NCBI GenBank assembly: GCA_937905835.1
Contig: CALCXK010000041.1
Span: 12,499-76,498, forward strand
Reading direction: 5' to 3'
DNA length: 64,000 bases
Source: an uncultured Ilumatobacter sp.
GTDB lineage: Bacteria > Actinomycetota > Acidimicrobiia > Acidimicrobiales > Ilumatobacteraceae
The translations under genes and the position numbers were made by a program. The notes below the pieces were generated by a model. It saw only the letters and a list, made by a program, of their open reading frames with translations. It was not told the DNA's origin and did not search any database. Positions 33,256 through 45,256 of this stretch are shown in pieces (within the stretch, counting starts at the first letter, position 1; every line of letters begins with the position of its first letter).

Positions 33256-33813
33256 ATGACGAACACCCCCGACGAACAGTCGCCCGAGCCTGCCGGTAAG
33301 CAGGTACTGGGTCCGGACGACGTGCGACGAGCAATCACTCGGATGGCACACGAGATCATCGAGCGCAACCGTGGCCTTGCTGGTGTCGCACTGGTCGGCA
33401 TCCAAACCGGAGGCGTCTGGGTCGCTGAACTTCTCGCCGCCGAGATCGCCCGTATCGAGCCGGACACCGACGGCGTGCGCCTCGGCTCGGTCGACGCCTC
33501 GCTCTACCGTGACGATATTGGGCTCCGCCCAGTCACGCCGGGCACCGTCAGTGACCTGACTTTTTCGGTCGAAGGGGCCACCGTGGTGCTCGTCGACGAT
33601 GTGCTGTACACCGGCCGAACGGTGCGATCGGCGCTTGACGCGATTGGCGACTACGGTCGTCCGAAATCTGTTCAGCTCGCCGTGATCGTTGACCGAGGCC
33701 ACCGCGAGTTGCCGATCCGCCCCGACTACGTGGGCAAGAACCTGCCGACCAGTTCCGAAGAGAGTGTCCGCGTCACTGTAGATGGCGTCGTGATCTCTGT
33801 AGGCGGCGTCTGA
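33256..33813 (+). CDS. pyrR: Bifunctional pyr operon regulator / uracil phosphoribosyltransferase PyrR
   Basis: PyrR senses UMP/UTP and binds pyr mRNA; it also has uracil phosphoribosyltransferase activity. The 185-aa protein has [41 protein letters not shown] and the PRPP loop [20 protein letters not shown], followed by [29 protein letters not shown]. Its own leader carries the PyrR-binding loop, so it is probably autoregulated. The stop overlaps the pyrB ATG (TGATG). Confidence 0.96.
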   Translation: MTNTPDEQSPEPAGKQVLGPDDVRRAITRMAHEIIERNRGLAGVALVGIQTGGVWVAELLAAEIARIEPDTDGVRLGSVDASLYRDDIGLRPVTPGTVSDLTFSVEGATVVLVDDVLYTGRTVRSALDAIGDYGRPKSVQLAVIVDRGHRELPIRPDYVGKNLPTSSEESVRVTVDGVVISVGGV

Positions 33814-34757
33814 TGGCTCGCTCGCTACTGTCGATCAGCGAACTCGGCGAGCCCGGCCTCCGCCGCCTGCTTTCGATCGCCGATCACATGGCGGAGGTCA
33901 ACCGCCGACCCAACCCGAAGGTGCCGGCGCTGCGTGGCAAGACCGTTTGTAACCTTTTCTTCGAGGACTCGACTCGCACTCGGCTGAGCTTCGAGACCGC
34001 CGCCAAGCGGCTTTCGGCCGACACAATGAACTTTGCTGTCAGCCAGTCGAGCCTGAACAAGGGTGAAAGTCTGCGCGACACGGTCGAGACGATTGCTGCA
34101 ATGGGCGTTGATGCCTTCGTCATTCGCCATGGGTCGAGCGGAGCGCCTTGGCAACTCGGTGCCTGGACGAATGCCAGCGTGATCAACGCAGGCGATGGCT
34201 GGCATGCGCACCCGACGCAGGCATTACTCGACATGTACACGGTTCGCACGGCACTCAACCGGCTGGAAGGCTTCGACGGACTGAGCGTCGCAATGGTCGG
34301 CGACATCAAGCACAGCCGTGTTGCGCGCAGTACAACAGAGGCGTTCAAGATGCTCGGTGCCGACGTCACCTGGGTTGCACCGCGCACGCTGCTACCGCCG
34401 TCCCACAAGGAACGCGTCGTGTCCAATCTCGACGAGGTCCTCGACGACATCGACATCCTGTACCTCTTGCGGATGCAGAAGGAACGGATGAACGAAGCAC
34501 TCGTGCCGAATTTGCGTGAATACACGACTCGGTTCGGTTTGACCCCCAAGCGGGCGGCTCGCCTCGGCGACCACGTCCTGGTGATGCACCCCGGTCCAAT
34601 GAACCGCGGTGTCGAAATGGCGGTTGACCCCAGCGAACTCCGGGGCAGCGTCATCAACCAGCAGGTCACCAACGGCATCAACGTCCGCATGGCCGTGCTC
34701 TTCGATCTCCTCGGGAGCGGATCCGAGAACTCACTCGCAGGAAGCGCAGAAGTATGA
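33813..34757 (+). CDS. pyrB: Aspartate carbamoyltransferase catalytic subunit
   Basis: ATCase forms carbamoyl-aspartate. The 314-aa protein has the carbamoyl-phosphate loop FFEDSTRTRLSFETA, LNKGESLRDTVETIAAMG with the Ser/Lys of the neighbouring-subunit loop, HPTQALLDMYTVR, MVGDIKHSRVARS and HPGPMNRGVEM. No pyrI regulatory subunit follows, as usual in Actinobacteria. The stop overlaps the pyrC ATG by 4 nt. Confidence 0.97.
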   Translation: MARSLLSISELGEPGLRRLLSIADHMAEVNRRPNPKVPALRGKTVCNLFFEDSTRTRLSFETAAKRLSADTMNFAVSQSSLNKGESLRDTVETIAAMGVDAFVIRHGSSGAPWQLGAWTNASVINAGDGWHAHPTQALLDMYTVRTALNRLEGFDGLSVAMVGDIKHSRVARSTTEAFKMLGADVTWVAPRTLLPPSHKERVVSNLDEVLDDIDILYLLRMQKERMNEALVPNLREYTTRFGLTPKRAARLGDHVLVMHPGPMNRGVEMAVDPSELRGSVINQQVTNGINVRMAVLFDLLGSGSENSLAGSAEV

Positions 34758-36052
34758 AACCCTCGACCAGCAAGCTGTTGATTACCCAGGGTCGACTCAT
34801 CGACGCCGGTGGAGAACGCAGTGCCGATGTCCGAATCGCCGACGGAGTCGTCACCGAAGTCGGTGTCGGATTGCTGTCGGGTGATGGCGAGCAGGTGCTC
34901 GATGCGGCCGGCATGGTCGTTTGCCCGGGCTTCGTCGACCTCCATGTACACCTCCGGGAGCCCGGTCGAGAAGAAGCAGAAACTATCGAAACGGGGAGCA
35001 GGGGAGCGGCGCTTGGTGGATTCACGGCGATCGTCGCCATGCCGAACACGGACCCGACGCAAGACTGTGTCGGCGTGGTCGAGTTCGTCCGCCAGCAGGG
35101 CGAGCGGGCCGGACTATGCGAAGTGCTTCCCTCCGGCTCGATCACTATCGGCCGCAAGGGTGAGACACTCACGCCCTTTGCCGAACTCGCCGCTGCCGGT
35201 GTACGGCTTTTTACCGACGACGGCAATGGGGTCCAAGACCCGCAGTTGATGCGCCGGGCCTATGAGTACGCCAGCGACCTTGGGGTCACGATGGCGCAGC
35301 ACTGCGAAGTCGAACGATTGACCGAAGGTGCAGTCATGCACGAGGGTTCATGCTGCAGCCATCTTGGCCTGCCTGGCTGGCCGTCGCTCGCAGAAGAGTT
35401 GATGGTCCATCGCGACATCGAGTTGGTACGGCTCACTGGTGCCCCCGCCCACTTTCTCCACCTCTCGACCGCCGGTTCGGTCGAGTTGGTTCGCAAGGCC
35501 AAGGCAGACGGCCTCGCAGTGACCGCCGAGGCGACCCCGCACCACATCAGTCTCACCGACGAACTCCTCACGTCGTATAGCGCGCTCTACAAGGTGACCC
35601 CTCCGCTGCGCACGATGGACGACATCCTCGCGATCCGCGAGGGGCTTCGCGACGGCACGATTGATGCAATCGCCACCGACCATGCTCCACACGTTTCGGA
35701 GAGCAAGGAGCTGCCGCTCGATCAGGCACCGCCGGGCATGCTGGGGTTGGAGACTGCGCTTGGTGTGTCGATTGCCCACCTTGATATGCCGCTTGTCGAC
35801 ATCGTCGCAGCACTGTCTTGGAAGCCGGCCGAGATTGCAGGCGTCGCCGATCGGCATGGCCGCCCAATCGAAGTCGGCGAGCCAGCGAATCTCACCATGT
35901 TCGACCCTGCGCAGGAGTGGGAAGTGGTGCCGGGACAGCTGGCCAGCAAGAGCTGCAACACACCGTTCGTTGGTGTTGCGCTGACGGGACGAGTGAAGCA
36001 CACGATCTTCAACGGCGAGGTCGTCGTGTTGGACGGAGTCGCGCAGAAATGA
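34754..36052 (+). CDS. pyrC: Dihydroorotase
   Basis: DHOase closes the dihydroorotate ring. The 432-aa class I enzyme has the metal site FVDLHVHLREPG, MPNTDPTQD, the LFTDDGNGVQD aspartate, HCEVERLTEG, HLSTAGSVELV and the catalytic IATDHAPHVSESK. The last codons overlap the first ARG box of the carA operator. Confidence 0.96.
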   Translation: MKPSTSKLLITQGRLIDAGGERSADVRIADGVVTEVGVGLLSGDGEQVLDAAGMVVCPGFVDLHVHLREPGREEAETIETGSRGAALGGFTAIVAMPNTDPTQDCVGVVEFVRQQGERAGLCEVLPSGSITIGRKGETLTPFAELAAAGVRLFTDDGNGVQDPQLMRRAYEYASDLGVTMAQHCEVERLTEGAVMHEGSCCSHLGLPGWPSLAEELMVHRDIELVRLTGAPAHFLHLSTAGSVELVRKAKADGLAVTAEATPHHISLTDELLTSYSALYKVTPPLRTMDDILAIREGLRDGTIDAIATDHAPHVSESKELPLDQAPPGMLGLETALGVSIAHLDMPLVDIVAALSWKPAEIAGVADRHGRPIEVGEPANLTMFDPAQEWEVVPGQLASKSCNTPFVGVALTGRVKHTIFNGEVVVLDGVAQK

Positions 36053-36083
36053 ATGATCATCCAGTACAATGCATGAACATGCA
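36050..36083 (+). promoter_or_regulatory. ArgR operator (two ARG boxes) over the carA promoter
   Basis: TGAATGATCATCCA (36050-36063) and TGCATGAACATGCA (36070-36083) both match TGNATNNNNATNCA exactly and are 20 bp apart centre to centre, the spacing bound by an ArgR hexamer. Between them lies TACAAT (36065-36070), a good -10, so ArgR binding would block this promoter. The first box includes the pyrC stop codon. This gives carAB a second, arginine-controlled promoter inside the pyr operon. Confidence 0.85.
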
Positions 36084-36135
36084 GACGAATCAACTGATTC
36101 AGAATGATGCAAACGGAGCCCAGAACGATGCCTGA
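36079..36135 (+). CDS. Candidate leader peptide rich in Asn and Gln
   Basis: An 18-codon ORF reads [18 protein letters not shown]. Its ATG lies 8 nt after the TACAAT -10, so it could be translated as a leaderless message, and its stop overlaps the carA ATG (36128) by 8 nt in another frame. Eight of 18 residues are Asn or Gln. CarA consumes glutamine, so a coupling role is conceivable, but length and lack of homologues make this a weak call; an ATG two codons upstream (36073) gives 20 residues. Confidence 0.35.
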   Translation: MQTNQLIQNDANGAQNDA

Positions 36136-37260
36136 AACGATTCGAGAAGGGGCGCTCGTGCTTGCCGACGGCAGCGTCTTTGAAGGCGAGCTGATCGGGG
36201 CCAAGATCGACTCCGACAGCAGCATTGCCACCGGTGAGGTCGTGTTCAACACGGTGATGAGTGGGTATCAAGAAGTGATCACCGACCCCAGCTATGCCGG
36301 GCAGATCATCACGTTCACGTACCCCCACATCGGCAATTACGGCATCAATGCCGCTGACTTCGAGTCACGGGGAACGTTCTGCCGGGGCATCGTCGTCCGC
36401 GACCTCGCTCGCCGCCACAGCAATTTCCGGGCTGAGAGCGACCTCGGTTCCATGCTCGTGCAGCAGGGCGTGCCGGGAATTGCAGGGATCGATACTCGTC
36501 GCCTGACGCGGCTGATCCGCGACACCGGAGCGTTGCCTGGGGCATTCGGCAGTGCACCCGAAGCCGAGCTCCTCGCAGCTGCAAAAGCCGAGCCCGGAAC
36601 CGACGGCATCGACCTGGTCTCGACCGTCACGACGCCGGAGAACTACACCGTCGAGGCGGCCGACCCGAGCAGCCGCCTGCAGATCGTGGCAATGGACTTC
36701 GGGATGAAGACCAACATCGTCAACAACTTGGTGGAGCTCGGCCGAGTCGACGTCGTCCGCTCCGACACATCGGCTGCCGACATTCTGGCGCTGAGCCCGC
36801 ATGGCGTGTTCTTGAGTAACGGCCCAGGTGACCCGAGGATGTCGCCGTCTGCCATCGAGGCCATCCGTGGCTTAATCGGCAACGTGCCGATCTTCGGCAT
36901 CTGCCTCGGCCACCAGTTGCTCGGCCATGCCATAGGTGCAGCAACTGTGAAGTTGCCGTTTGGCCATCACGGTGGCAATCATCCAGTCCAGAACTTGCTC
37001 ACCAGCAAGGTCGAGATCACGAGCCAGAATCACAACTTCGCTGTCGACCCCGACTCACTCAGCGGTATCGCTGAGATGACGCACGTCAACCTCAACGACG
37101 GAGTCTGCGAAGGCCTGCAAGTCAACGGCGAGCAGGCATTTAGCGTCCAGCACCATCCCGAAGCCAACCCCGGCCCGCACGATGCGAACTACCTGTTCGG
37201 CCAATTCGCCGACATGATCGCTACTCACGCAGCCCGGACAAACCGGAAGGCCGGCGTCTG

Positions 37261-37261
<1 letters not shown>
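36128..37261 (+). CDS. carA: Carbamoyl-phosphate synthase small (glutaminase) subunit
   Basis: CarA releases ammonia from glutamine for CarB; carbamoyl phosphate feeds both pyrimidine and arginine synthesis. The 377-aa protein starts [21 protein letters not shown] and contains [33 protein letters not shown], then the class I glutaminase with [12 protein letters not shown] (catalytic Cys) and HHPEANPGP (His, Glu). ATG 36128 fits family N-termini; ATG 36104 in frame would add 8 residues. Control by both PyrR (leader of pyrR) and ArgR (operator above) is predicted. Confidence 0.95.
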
Positions 37262-40545
<3,284 letters not shown>

Positions 40546-40552
40546 GAGCCGA

Positions 40553-41464
40553 GTGAACATCGACACCAGCGTCCAGATCGGGTCGATCACCCTTGCCGCG
40601 CCGGTGATGATGGCATCCGGCACCGCTGGTTACGGAACCGAAATGGCGCCGTTCGTCGATCTGTCAGCGATTGGGGCGATCGTCACCAAGTCGCTTGCGC
40701 CGTATGAGTGGGCGGGTAATGCAGCGCCTCGCGTCCACCCGACACCGCAGGGAATGATGAACGCAGTCGGGCTGCAGGGCCCGGGTATCGAATACTGGCT
40801 CGACAAGGTGCTTCCGCCGTTGATCGACACCGGCGCTACCGTGATCTGCAGCATCTGGGGACGGTCGCTCGAGGACTATCAGTTGGCTGCCGAGATGCTT
40901 GCTGATGCGCCGCCCGAAGTGGTCGCCGTCGAAGTCAATCTGTCGTGTCCCAATCTCGAAGGACACGGGTCGATTTTTGCGCACGACATCGAACTGTCGA
41001 GGAAGGTGATCGGAGCGACATCGGCGTGTGGTCGTCCGCGGTGGGCGAAGCTCAGCGCGAACACCGACCGGCTTATCGATGTCGCACGGGCCGTACATGA
41101 AGCAGGTGCCGAGGCGGTGACGTGCGTCAACACATTGCTCGGATTGGCCTACGACCCGATCACGCTGGCGACGACGCTTGGAGCCGGCGGCGGTGGTTAC
41201 TCGGGCCGCGCGATCCACCCTGTGGCGGTTCGCGCCGTCCACGACGTGCATGCCGCACTGCCTGATCTGCCGATTATCGGCGTCGGGGGAGTGGCTTCCG
41301 GGTGGGACGCCGTAGAAATGTTTCTGGCAGGCGCACGTGCCGTTCAGGTCGGCACTGCCACGTTCGCAGACCCTCGGGCAGTTATAAACATCGAGCGTGA
41401 GCTTGTGGAATGGGCCACTGCACGCCATATCTACCGCATCGCCGATCTGTCCGCGTTAGTGTGA
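40553..41464 (+). CDS. pyrD: Dihydroorotate dehydrogenase, class 1B catalytic subunit
   Basis: The 303-aa FMN TIM barrel has PVMMASGTAGYG, TKSLAPYEWAGN, NAVGLQGPG, the catalytic-base Cys in EVNLSCPNLEG, VNTLLG and GVGGVASGWDAVEMFLAGARAVQVGT. A cysteine base and lack of an N-terminal membrane helix place it in class 1B, which normally works with PyrK (FAD/2Fe-2S) to use NAD+. No pyrK lies in the operon. GTG 40553, 8 nt after the carB stop, is the start; the longer open frame is shadow of carB. Confidence 0.92.
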   Translation: MNIDTSVQIGSITLAAPVMMASGTAGYGTEMAPFVDLSAIGAIVTKSLAPYEWAGNAAPRVHPTPQGMMNAVGLQGPGIEYWLDKVLPPLIDTGATVICSIWGRSLEDYQLAAEMLADAPPEVVAVEVNLSCPNLEGHGSIFAHDIELSRKVIGATSACGRPRWAKLSANTDRLIDVARAVHEAGAEAVTCVNTLLGLAYDPITLATTLGAGGGGYSGRAIHPVAVRAVHDVHAALPDLPIIGVGGVASGWDAVEMFLAGARAVQVGTATFADPRAVINIERELVEWATARHIYRIADLSALV

Positions 41465-41468
41465 GTTC

Positions 41469-41777
41469 ATGGCTACACCTCCACAATTGACGCCAGAGCA
41501 GCGGGCCGCAGCTCTGATCAAAGCTGGCGAGGCTCGCGTCGCTCGCGCTCAGATCAAAGCCCGCCTGAAGATGGGATCGATGTCGCTCGTTGAGGCACTC
41601 GATTCCAACGACGTGAACGTCGGCAAAATCAAGGTCGTCTCGATGCTCGAGTCGCTCCCCGGCGTCGGCAAGGTCAAAGCCCGCCGGCTGATGGATGAAA
41701 TCGGCATTGCCGACAACCGTCGTGTGCAAGGGCTCGGAGCGCAACAGCGCGCCTCCTTGCTCCGTCAGCTCGGCTAA
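41469..41777 (+). CDS. mihF: Integration host factor, actinobacterial type (mIHF)
   Basis: This small nucleoid-associated protein binds and bends DNA and is specific to Actinobacteria. The 102-aa protein has TPEQRAAALIKAGEARVARAQIK, the long helix RLKMGSMSLVEAL, and the helix-two-turn-helix SMLESLPGVGKVKARRLMDEIGI. Its location between a pyr operon and gmk-rpoZ is the classical actinobacterial one. It is essential in mycobacteria. Confidence 0.95.
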   Translation: MATPPQLTPEQRAAALIKAGEARVARAQIKARLKMGSMSLVEALDSNDVNVGKIKVVSMLESLPGVGKVKARRLMDEIGIADNRRVQGLGAQQRASLLRQLG

Positions 41778-41802
41778 CGCATTTCGTGAGGCTTCGTTCC
41801 GC

Positions 41803-42345
41803 ATGATCGTCGTCGTCAGTGGCCCCGGTGGGGTCGGCAAGGGCACGATTGTTGACGCGGCAGTCAAACGCGACGCCGGGCTGTGGTTGAGCCGTTCCTG
41901 GACAACGCGTGATCAACGCCCGGGTGAAGCCGACGACGCTTACGTGTTCGTAACGTCGACTGAGTTCGAGGCCCAAATCGGGGCTGGTGGTTTCCTCGAA
42001 TGGACTGAGTTCCTCGGGAACTACTATGGAACGCCGGTGCCCGATGAGTTGGCAGCCGACGTCAGCGGCCGCGACATCGTCCTTGAAATCGAGGTCGATG
42101 GTGCCCAACAGGTCAAACGGCTCCACCCGGACGTCATGCTGATCTTCGTGCTGCCTCCGAGCCGAGAAGAGCAAGAGCGACGGCTCCGTGGCCGCGGTGA
42201 CGTTGACCACAAAGTCCTTGCACGCCTGAAGAAGGCCGAACACGAAGAACCGATCGGGCGCGACTTGGCTGACTACGTTGTCGTCAACGACGACCTCGAA
42301 AAGACGATTGTCGAGATACTGGGGATTATCGACGCCGCCCGCTGA
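41803..42345 (+). CDS. gmk: Guanylate kinase
   Basis: GMK phosphorylates GMP to GDP. The 180-aa protein has the P-loop SGPGGVGKGTI, the GMP-binding SRSWTTRDQRPGEADDAYVFV with the Ser/Arg/Tyr residues, GNYYGTP, LEIEVDGAQQVK and FVLPPSREEQERRLRGRG. ATG 41803 begins MIVVVSGPGG; the frame is open 36 codons further upstream but those are shadow of mihF. Confidence 0.94.
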   Translation: MIVVVSGPGGVGKGTIVDAAVKRDAGLWLSRSWTTRDQRPGEADDAYVFVTSTEFEAQIGAGGFLEWTEFLGNYYGTPVPDELAADVSGRDIVLEIEVDGAQQVKRLHPDVMLIFVLPPSREEQERRLRGRGDVDHKVLARLKKAEHEEPIGRDLADYVVVNDDLEKTIVEILGIIDAAR

Positions 42346-42346
42346 G

Positions 42347-42369
42347 CCGACCGGCCCCGAGATGGTCGG
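42347..42369 (+). terminator. Possible hairpin between gmk and rpoZ
   Basis: CCGACC and GGTCGG arms with an 11-nt loop follow the gmk stop directly. There is no T-tract, so it may only reduce read-through. Confidence 0.3.
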
Positions 42370-42403
42370 GCACGATTGGCGTCGCCTGGGGTGCGATGTC
42401 CTG

Positions 42404-42409
42404 TAGCAT
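42404..42409 (+). promoter_or_regulatory. -10 element of rpoZ (TAGCAT)
   Basis: TAGCAT ends 10 nt before ATG 42420, so rpoZ seems to have its own near-leaderless promoter. Confidence 0.4.
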
Positions 42410-42419
42410 GGTCGGTCTT

Positions 42420-42749
42420 ATGGCGCTTGATCACGACACGATGATTGATCCTCCTATCGAGACTCTCCTCGGCAAGGTCGATTCAAAGTTCACCCTCGTC
42501 ACCCTTGCGGCACGCCGGGCGCGAAACATCAACTCGTACTTCAACCAGTTGGGTGAGGGCCTCGGCCACATGATCCCACCGCAGGTCTCGTCGACGGCCC
42601 ACAAGCCGCTCTCGATGGCGTTCGAAGAGATCGCTGCCGACAAGATCATCTGGACCGCAGCTCCTGAGCCGGCCGAAGACGTCGCGCCTGAAGAAGTCGT
42701 CGCCGAAGCGCAGGACGATCCTGACGCAGCAGTCGACGCCAAGAGCTGA
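42420..42749 (+). CDS. rpoZ: DNA-directed RNA polymerase omega subunit
   Basis: Omega helps assemble the beta-prime subunit. The 109-aa protein has MIDPPIETLLGKVDSKFTLVTLAARRARNINSYFNQLGEG, the core signature, followed by KPLSMAFEEIAADKI. The acidic tail rich in Glu, Ala and Asp (about 78-109) is longer than in E. coli, as in many actinobacteria. ATG 42441 would give a shorter start at MIDPPIE. Confidence 0.95.
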   Translation: MALDHDTMIDPPIETLLGKVDSKFTLVTLAARRARNINSYFNQLGEGLGHMIPPQVSSTAHKPLSMAFEEIAADKIIWTAAPEPAEDVAPEEVVAEAQDDPDAAVDAKS

Positions 42750-42768
42750 GCACCGTTCGATCGTTCCG

Positions 42769-43974
42769 ATGAGTGCGTCGCCCCTCGCCGGTAAGCGCAT
42801 TGTGCTCGGAGTCACGGGCGGCATCGCGGCCTACAAGGCCATTGAAGTTTCGCGGCGCCTCGTTGACGCGGGCGCCCACGTCGTGCCGATCATGACCGAT
42901 GCCGCACAGCACTTCGTCGGTACGACCACCCTGAGTGCACTCGCTTCCGAGCCGGTCCAGACCGAACTGTGGCACAATGCCACAACGCCGATCCCGCACA
43001 CGTCGGTCGGCCAAGGGGCCGACCTCGTCATCGTTGCTCCGGCAACTGCCAAGTCGATTGCTGCGTATCGGATGGGCTACAGCCACGATCTCCTGCAGAA
43101 CACGCTGATTGCCACGCGTGCCCCGGTCATCATCTGCCCGGCCATGCACACCGAAATGTGGGAGCACCCCAGCGTCGTCGACAACATCGCGGTGCTGCGC
43201 TCACGCGGCGTGCACATTGTCGAACCCGAATCCGGGCGCCTCGCCGGTGGCGACGAAGGCGCCGGCCGACTGGCTTCGCCGGAATCGATCGTTGCCGCCG
43301 CCGAACGTGTGCTCGGTCCAGCCGATCTGGCTGGCATCAGCGTCGTGGTCTCGGCTGGCGGTACCCGCGAACCCATCGATGCGGTCAGAGTCATCGCTAA
43401 TCGCAGCTCCGGCAAACAGGGGTACGCCGTCGCTGCCGAAGCTGCAGCCCGGGGGGCTTCGGTCACACTGGTGACCACCGTTGCTTTGCCGACGCCGCAG
43501 GGCTGCAACATCGTGTCGGTCGAAACTGCTGCACAGATGCAAGCCGCCATGGAACAAGCCGCTGCGACACACGACGTGGTAGTGATGGCAGCCGCGGTTG
43601 CTGACTTCCGGCCGGTCCAGGCTGCCGAGGGCAAGCTCAAGAAACGTAACGGCACCCCTGAGATCACTCTGGAACCGACCCCCGACATCCTTGCCAGCCT
43701 TGGTGCAAAGAAACGCGCTGGTCAGGTGCTGGTCGGTTTCGCTGCCGAGACGGATGACCTTCTCGCCAACGCCAAGTCGAAGCTCGACACGAAGCGCCTC
43801 GATCTGATTGTTGCCAACGATGTCAGTGCAGCCGGGGTGGGCTTCGCTCACGACACGAACGCGGTTACGCTCTTACGGCCTGACGCGGAGCCTGTCGAGA
43901 TCGACCTTGCTTCCAAGCAAGATGTCGCACGGGTGGTGATCGACGCGATCGTCGCTGTGCGCGATGCTCGTTGA
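42769..43974 (+). CDS. coaBC: Bifunctional phosphopantothenoylcysteine decarboxylase / phosphopantothenate--cysteine ligase
   Basis: CoaBC carries out two steps of coenzyme A synthesis. The 401-aa fusion has an FMN-dependent CoaC half ([24 protein letters not shown], the catalytic His in [20 protein letters not shown], and [11 protein letters not shown]) and a CoaB half with [28 protein letters not shown] and [31 protein letters not shown]. Domain order and length are standard. Confidence 0.95.
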   Translation: MSASPLAGKRIVLGVTGGIAAYKAIEVSRRLVDAGAHVVPIMTDAAQHFVGTTTLSALASEPVQTELWHNATTPIPHTSVGQGADLVIVAPATAKSIAAYRMGYSHDLLQNTLIATRAPVIICPAMHTEMWEHPSVVDNIAVLRSRGVHIVEPESGRLAGGDEGAGRLASPESIVAAAERVLGPADLAGISVVVSAGGTREPIDAVRVIANRSSGKQGYAVAAEAAARGASVTLVTTVALPTPQGCNIVSVETAAQMQAAMEQAAATHDVVVMAAAVADFRPVQAAEGKLKKRNGTPEITLEPTPDILASLGAKKRAGQVLVGFAAETDDLLANAKSKLDTKRLDLIVANDVSAAGVGFAHDTNAVTLLRPDAEPVEIDLASKQDVARVVIDAIVAVRDAR

Positions 43975-44033
43975 CATCATCAACGACCTCACTCCCTACC
44001 CACATTTCTGACAGGACAAAGCGGACCAACAAC

Positions 44034-45221
44034 ATGGCCAACTACACCTTCACCTCCGAATCAGTCACCGAGGGTCATCCCGACAAGATCGCCGACCAGA
44101 TCTCCGACGCTGTGCTCGATGCGATCCTCACCGAGGATCCACAAGCACGCGTTGCCTGCGAAACCATGGTCACCACCGGCCTCTGCATTGTTGCTGGCGA
44201 GATCACCACGACGGCGTACGTCGACATCCAACGGATTGCACGCGACACGATCAATGGCATTGGCTACGACGACGCTCAGAAGGGGTTCGACGGTCACACC
44301 TGTGGGGTCATGGTGGCCCTCGACGAACAGAGCCCGGACATTGCCCAAGGCGTCAACACGAGCGAAGAATTTCGTGGCGGTTCGGCCGGCGAAGACGTGC
44401 TCAACCTGCAAGGCGCAGGCGACCAGGGCATGATGTTCGGGTACGCATGCAACGAGACCGACGTACTGATGCCGCTGCCGATCAACACGGCGCATCGCCT
44501 TGCGGAGCGCCTCGCCGAGGTCCGCAAGAGCGGTCAGGTTCCATACCTGCGGCCTGACGGCAAGACTCAGGTCACGTTCGACTACGAAGATGGCGTCCCT
44601 GTTGCGCTCAAAGCTGTGCTCATTTCGACGCAGCACCAGGCCGGGATCGACCGGGACACGGTGATCCGCCCGGATCTCATTGACCAGGTCATCCGGCCAG
44701 TCATCCCTGAGCAGTTCGCTGATGATGACTACGAAGTGTTCATCAACCCGACGGGCAACTTCGTGATCGGCGGCCCGCAAGGCGACTGTGGTCTGACGGG
44801 CCGCAAGATCATCGTCGACACATACGGTGGCATGGGCCGCCACGGTGGTGGCGCCTTCTCGGGTAAGGATCCGTCCAAGGTGGACCGCTCTGGTGCCTAC
44901 GCAGGCCGGTGGGTTGCCAAGCATGTCGTCGCATCTGGCGCCGCCGATCGCTGCGAAGTCCAGCTCGCCTACGCCATCGGCATGGCGCAGCCGATGAGCA
45001 TCCTCGTCGAGACCTTCGGTACGGCCAAGGAAGATCCAGCCAAGATCGAAGCTGCCGTCCGGGCGACCTTCGATCTACGTCCAGGCGCGATTATCCGCGA
45101 CCTTGACCTCTTGCGTCCGATCTACAAGGACTCGGCGGCGTACGGCCACTTCGGCCGCGAGCAGTTCCCGTGGGAGCAGCTCGGTCGCCTCGACGAGTTC
45201 AAGGCTGCTGTCGGAGCCTGA
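44034..45221 (+). CDS. metK: S-adenosylmethionine synthase
   Basis: MetK makes SAM from methionine and ATP. The 395-aa protein opens [32 protein letters not shown] and has [49 protein letters not shown] and the C-terminal [10 protein letters not shown]. An ACAGGACA purine stretch precedes ATG 44034; the frame is open to 43971 but the family start is here. The gap from coaBC is only 59 nt, too short for a SAM riboswitch. Confidence 0.97.
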   Translation: MANYTFTSESVTEGHPDKIADQISDAVLDAILTEDPQARVACETMVTTGLCIVAGEITTTAYVDIQRIARDTINGIGYDDAQKGFDGHTCGVMVALDEQSPDIAQGVNTSEEFRGGSAGEDVLNLQGAGDQGMMFGYACNETDVLMPLPINTAHRLAERLAEVRKSGQVPYLRPDGKTQVTFDYEDGVPVALKAVLISTQHQAGIDRDTVIRPDLIDQVIRPVIPEQFADDDYEVFINPTGNFVIGGPQGDCGLTGRKIIVDTYGGMGRHGGGAFSGKDPSKVDRSGAYAGRWVAKHVVASGAADRCEVQLAYAIGMAQPMSILVETFGTAKEDPAKIEAAVRATFDLRPGAIIRDLDLLRPIYKDSAAYGHFGREQFPWEQLGRLDEFKAAVGA

Positions 45222-45237
45222 TCGCGATGGCCGGTCT

Positions 45238-45256
45238 CACTGTGCCAGGCACAGTG
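45238..45256. promoter_or_regulatory. 19-bp perfect palindrome at the priA start
   Basis: CACTGTGCC and GGCACAGTG flank a single A. The right arm overlaps the priA GTG. It sits in the 34-bp metK-priA gap, has no T-tract and is not a normal terminator; it may be a repressor site or an RNA hairpin that limits priA translation. Confidence 0.45.

Noticed and set aside
36086..36101. Third ARG-box-like palindrome downstream of the carA operator
   Set aside because: The arms CGAAT and ATTCA are 6 nt apart instead of 4 and the first base does not match, so it fails the TGNATNNNNATNCA rule.
43975..44033. SAM riboswitch before metK
   Set aside because: The gap from coaBC is only 59 nt and has no fitting stems.
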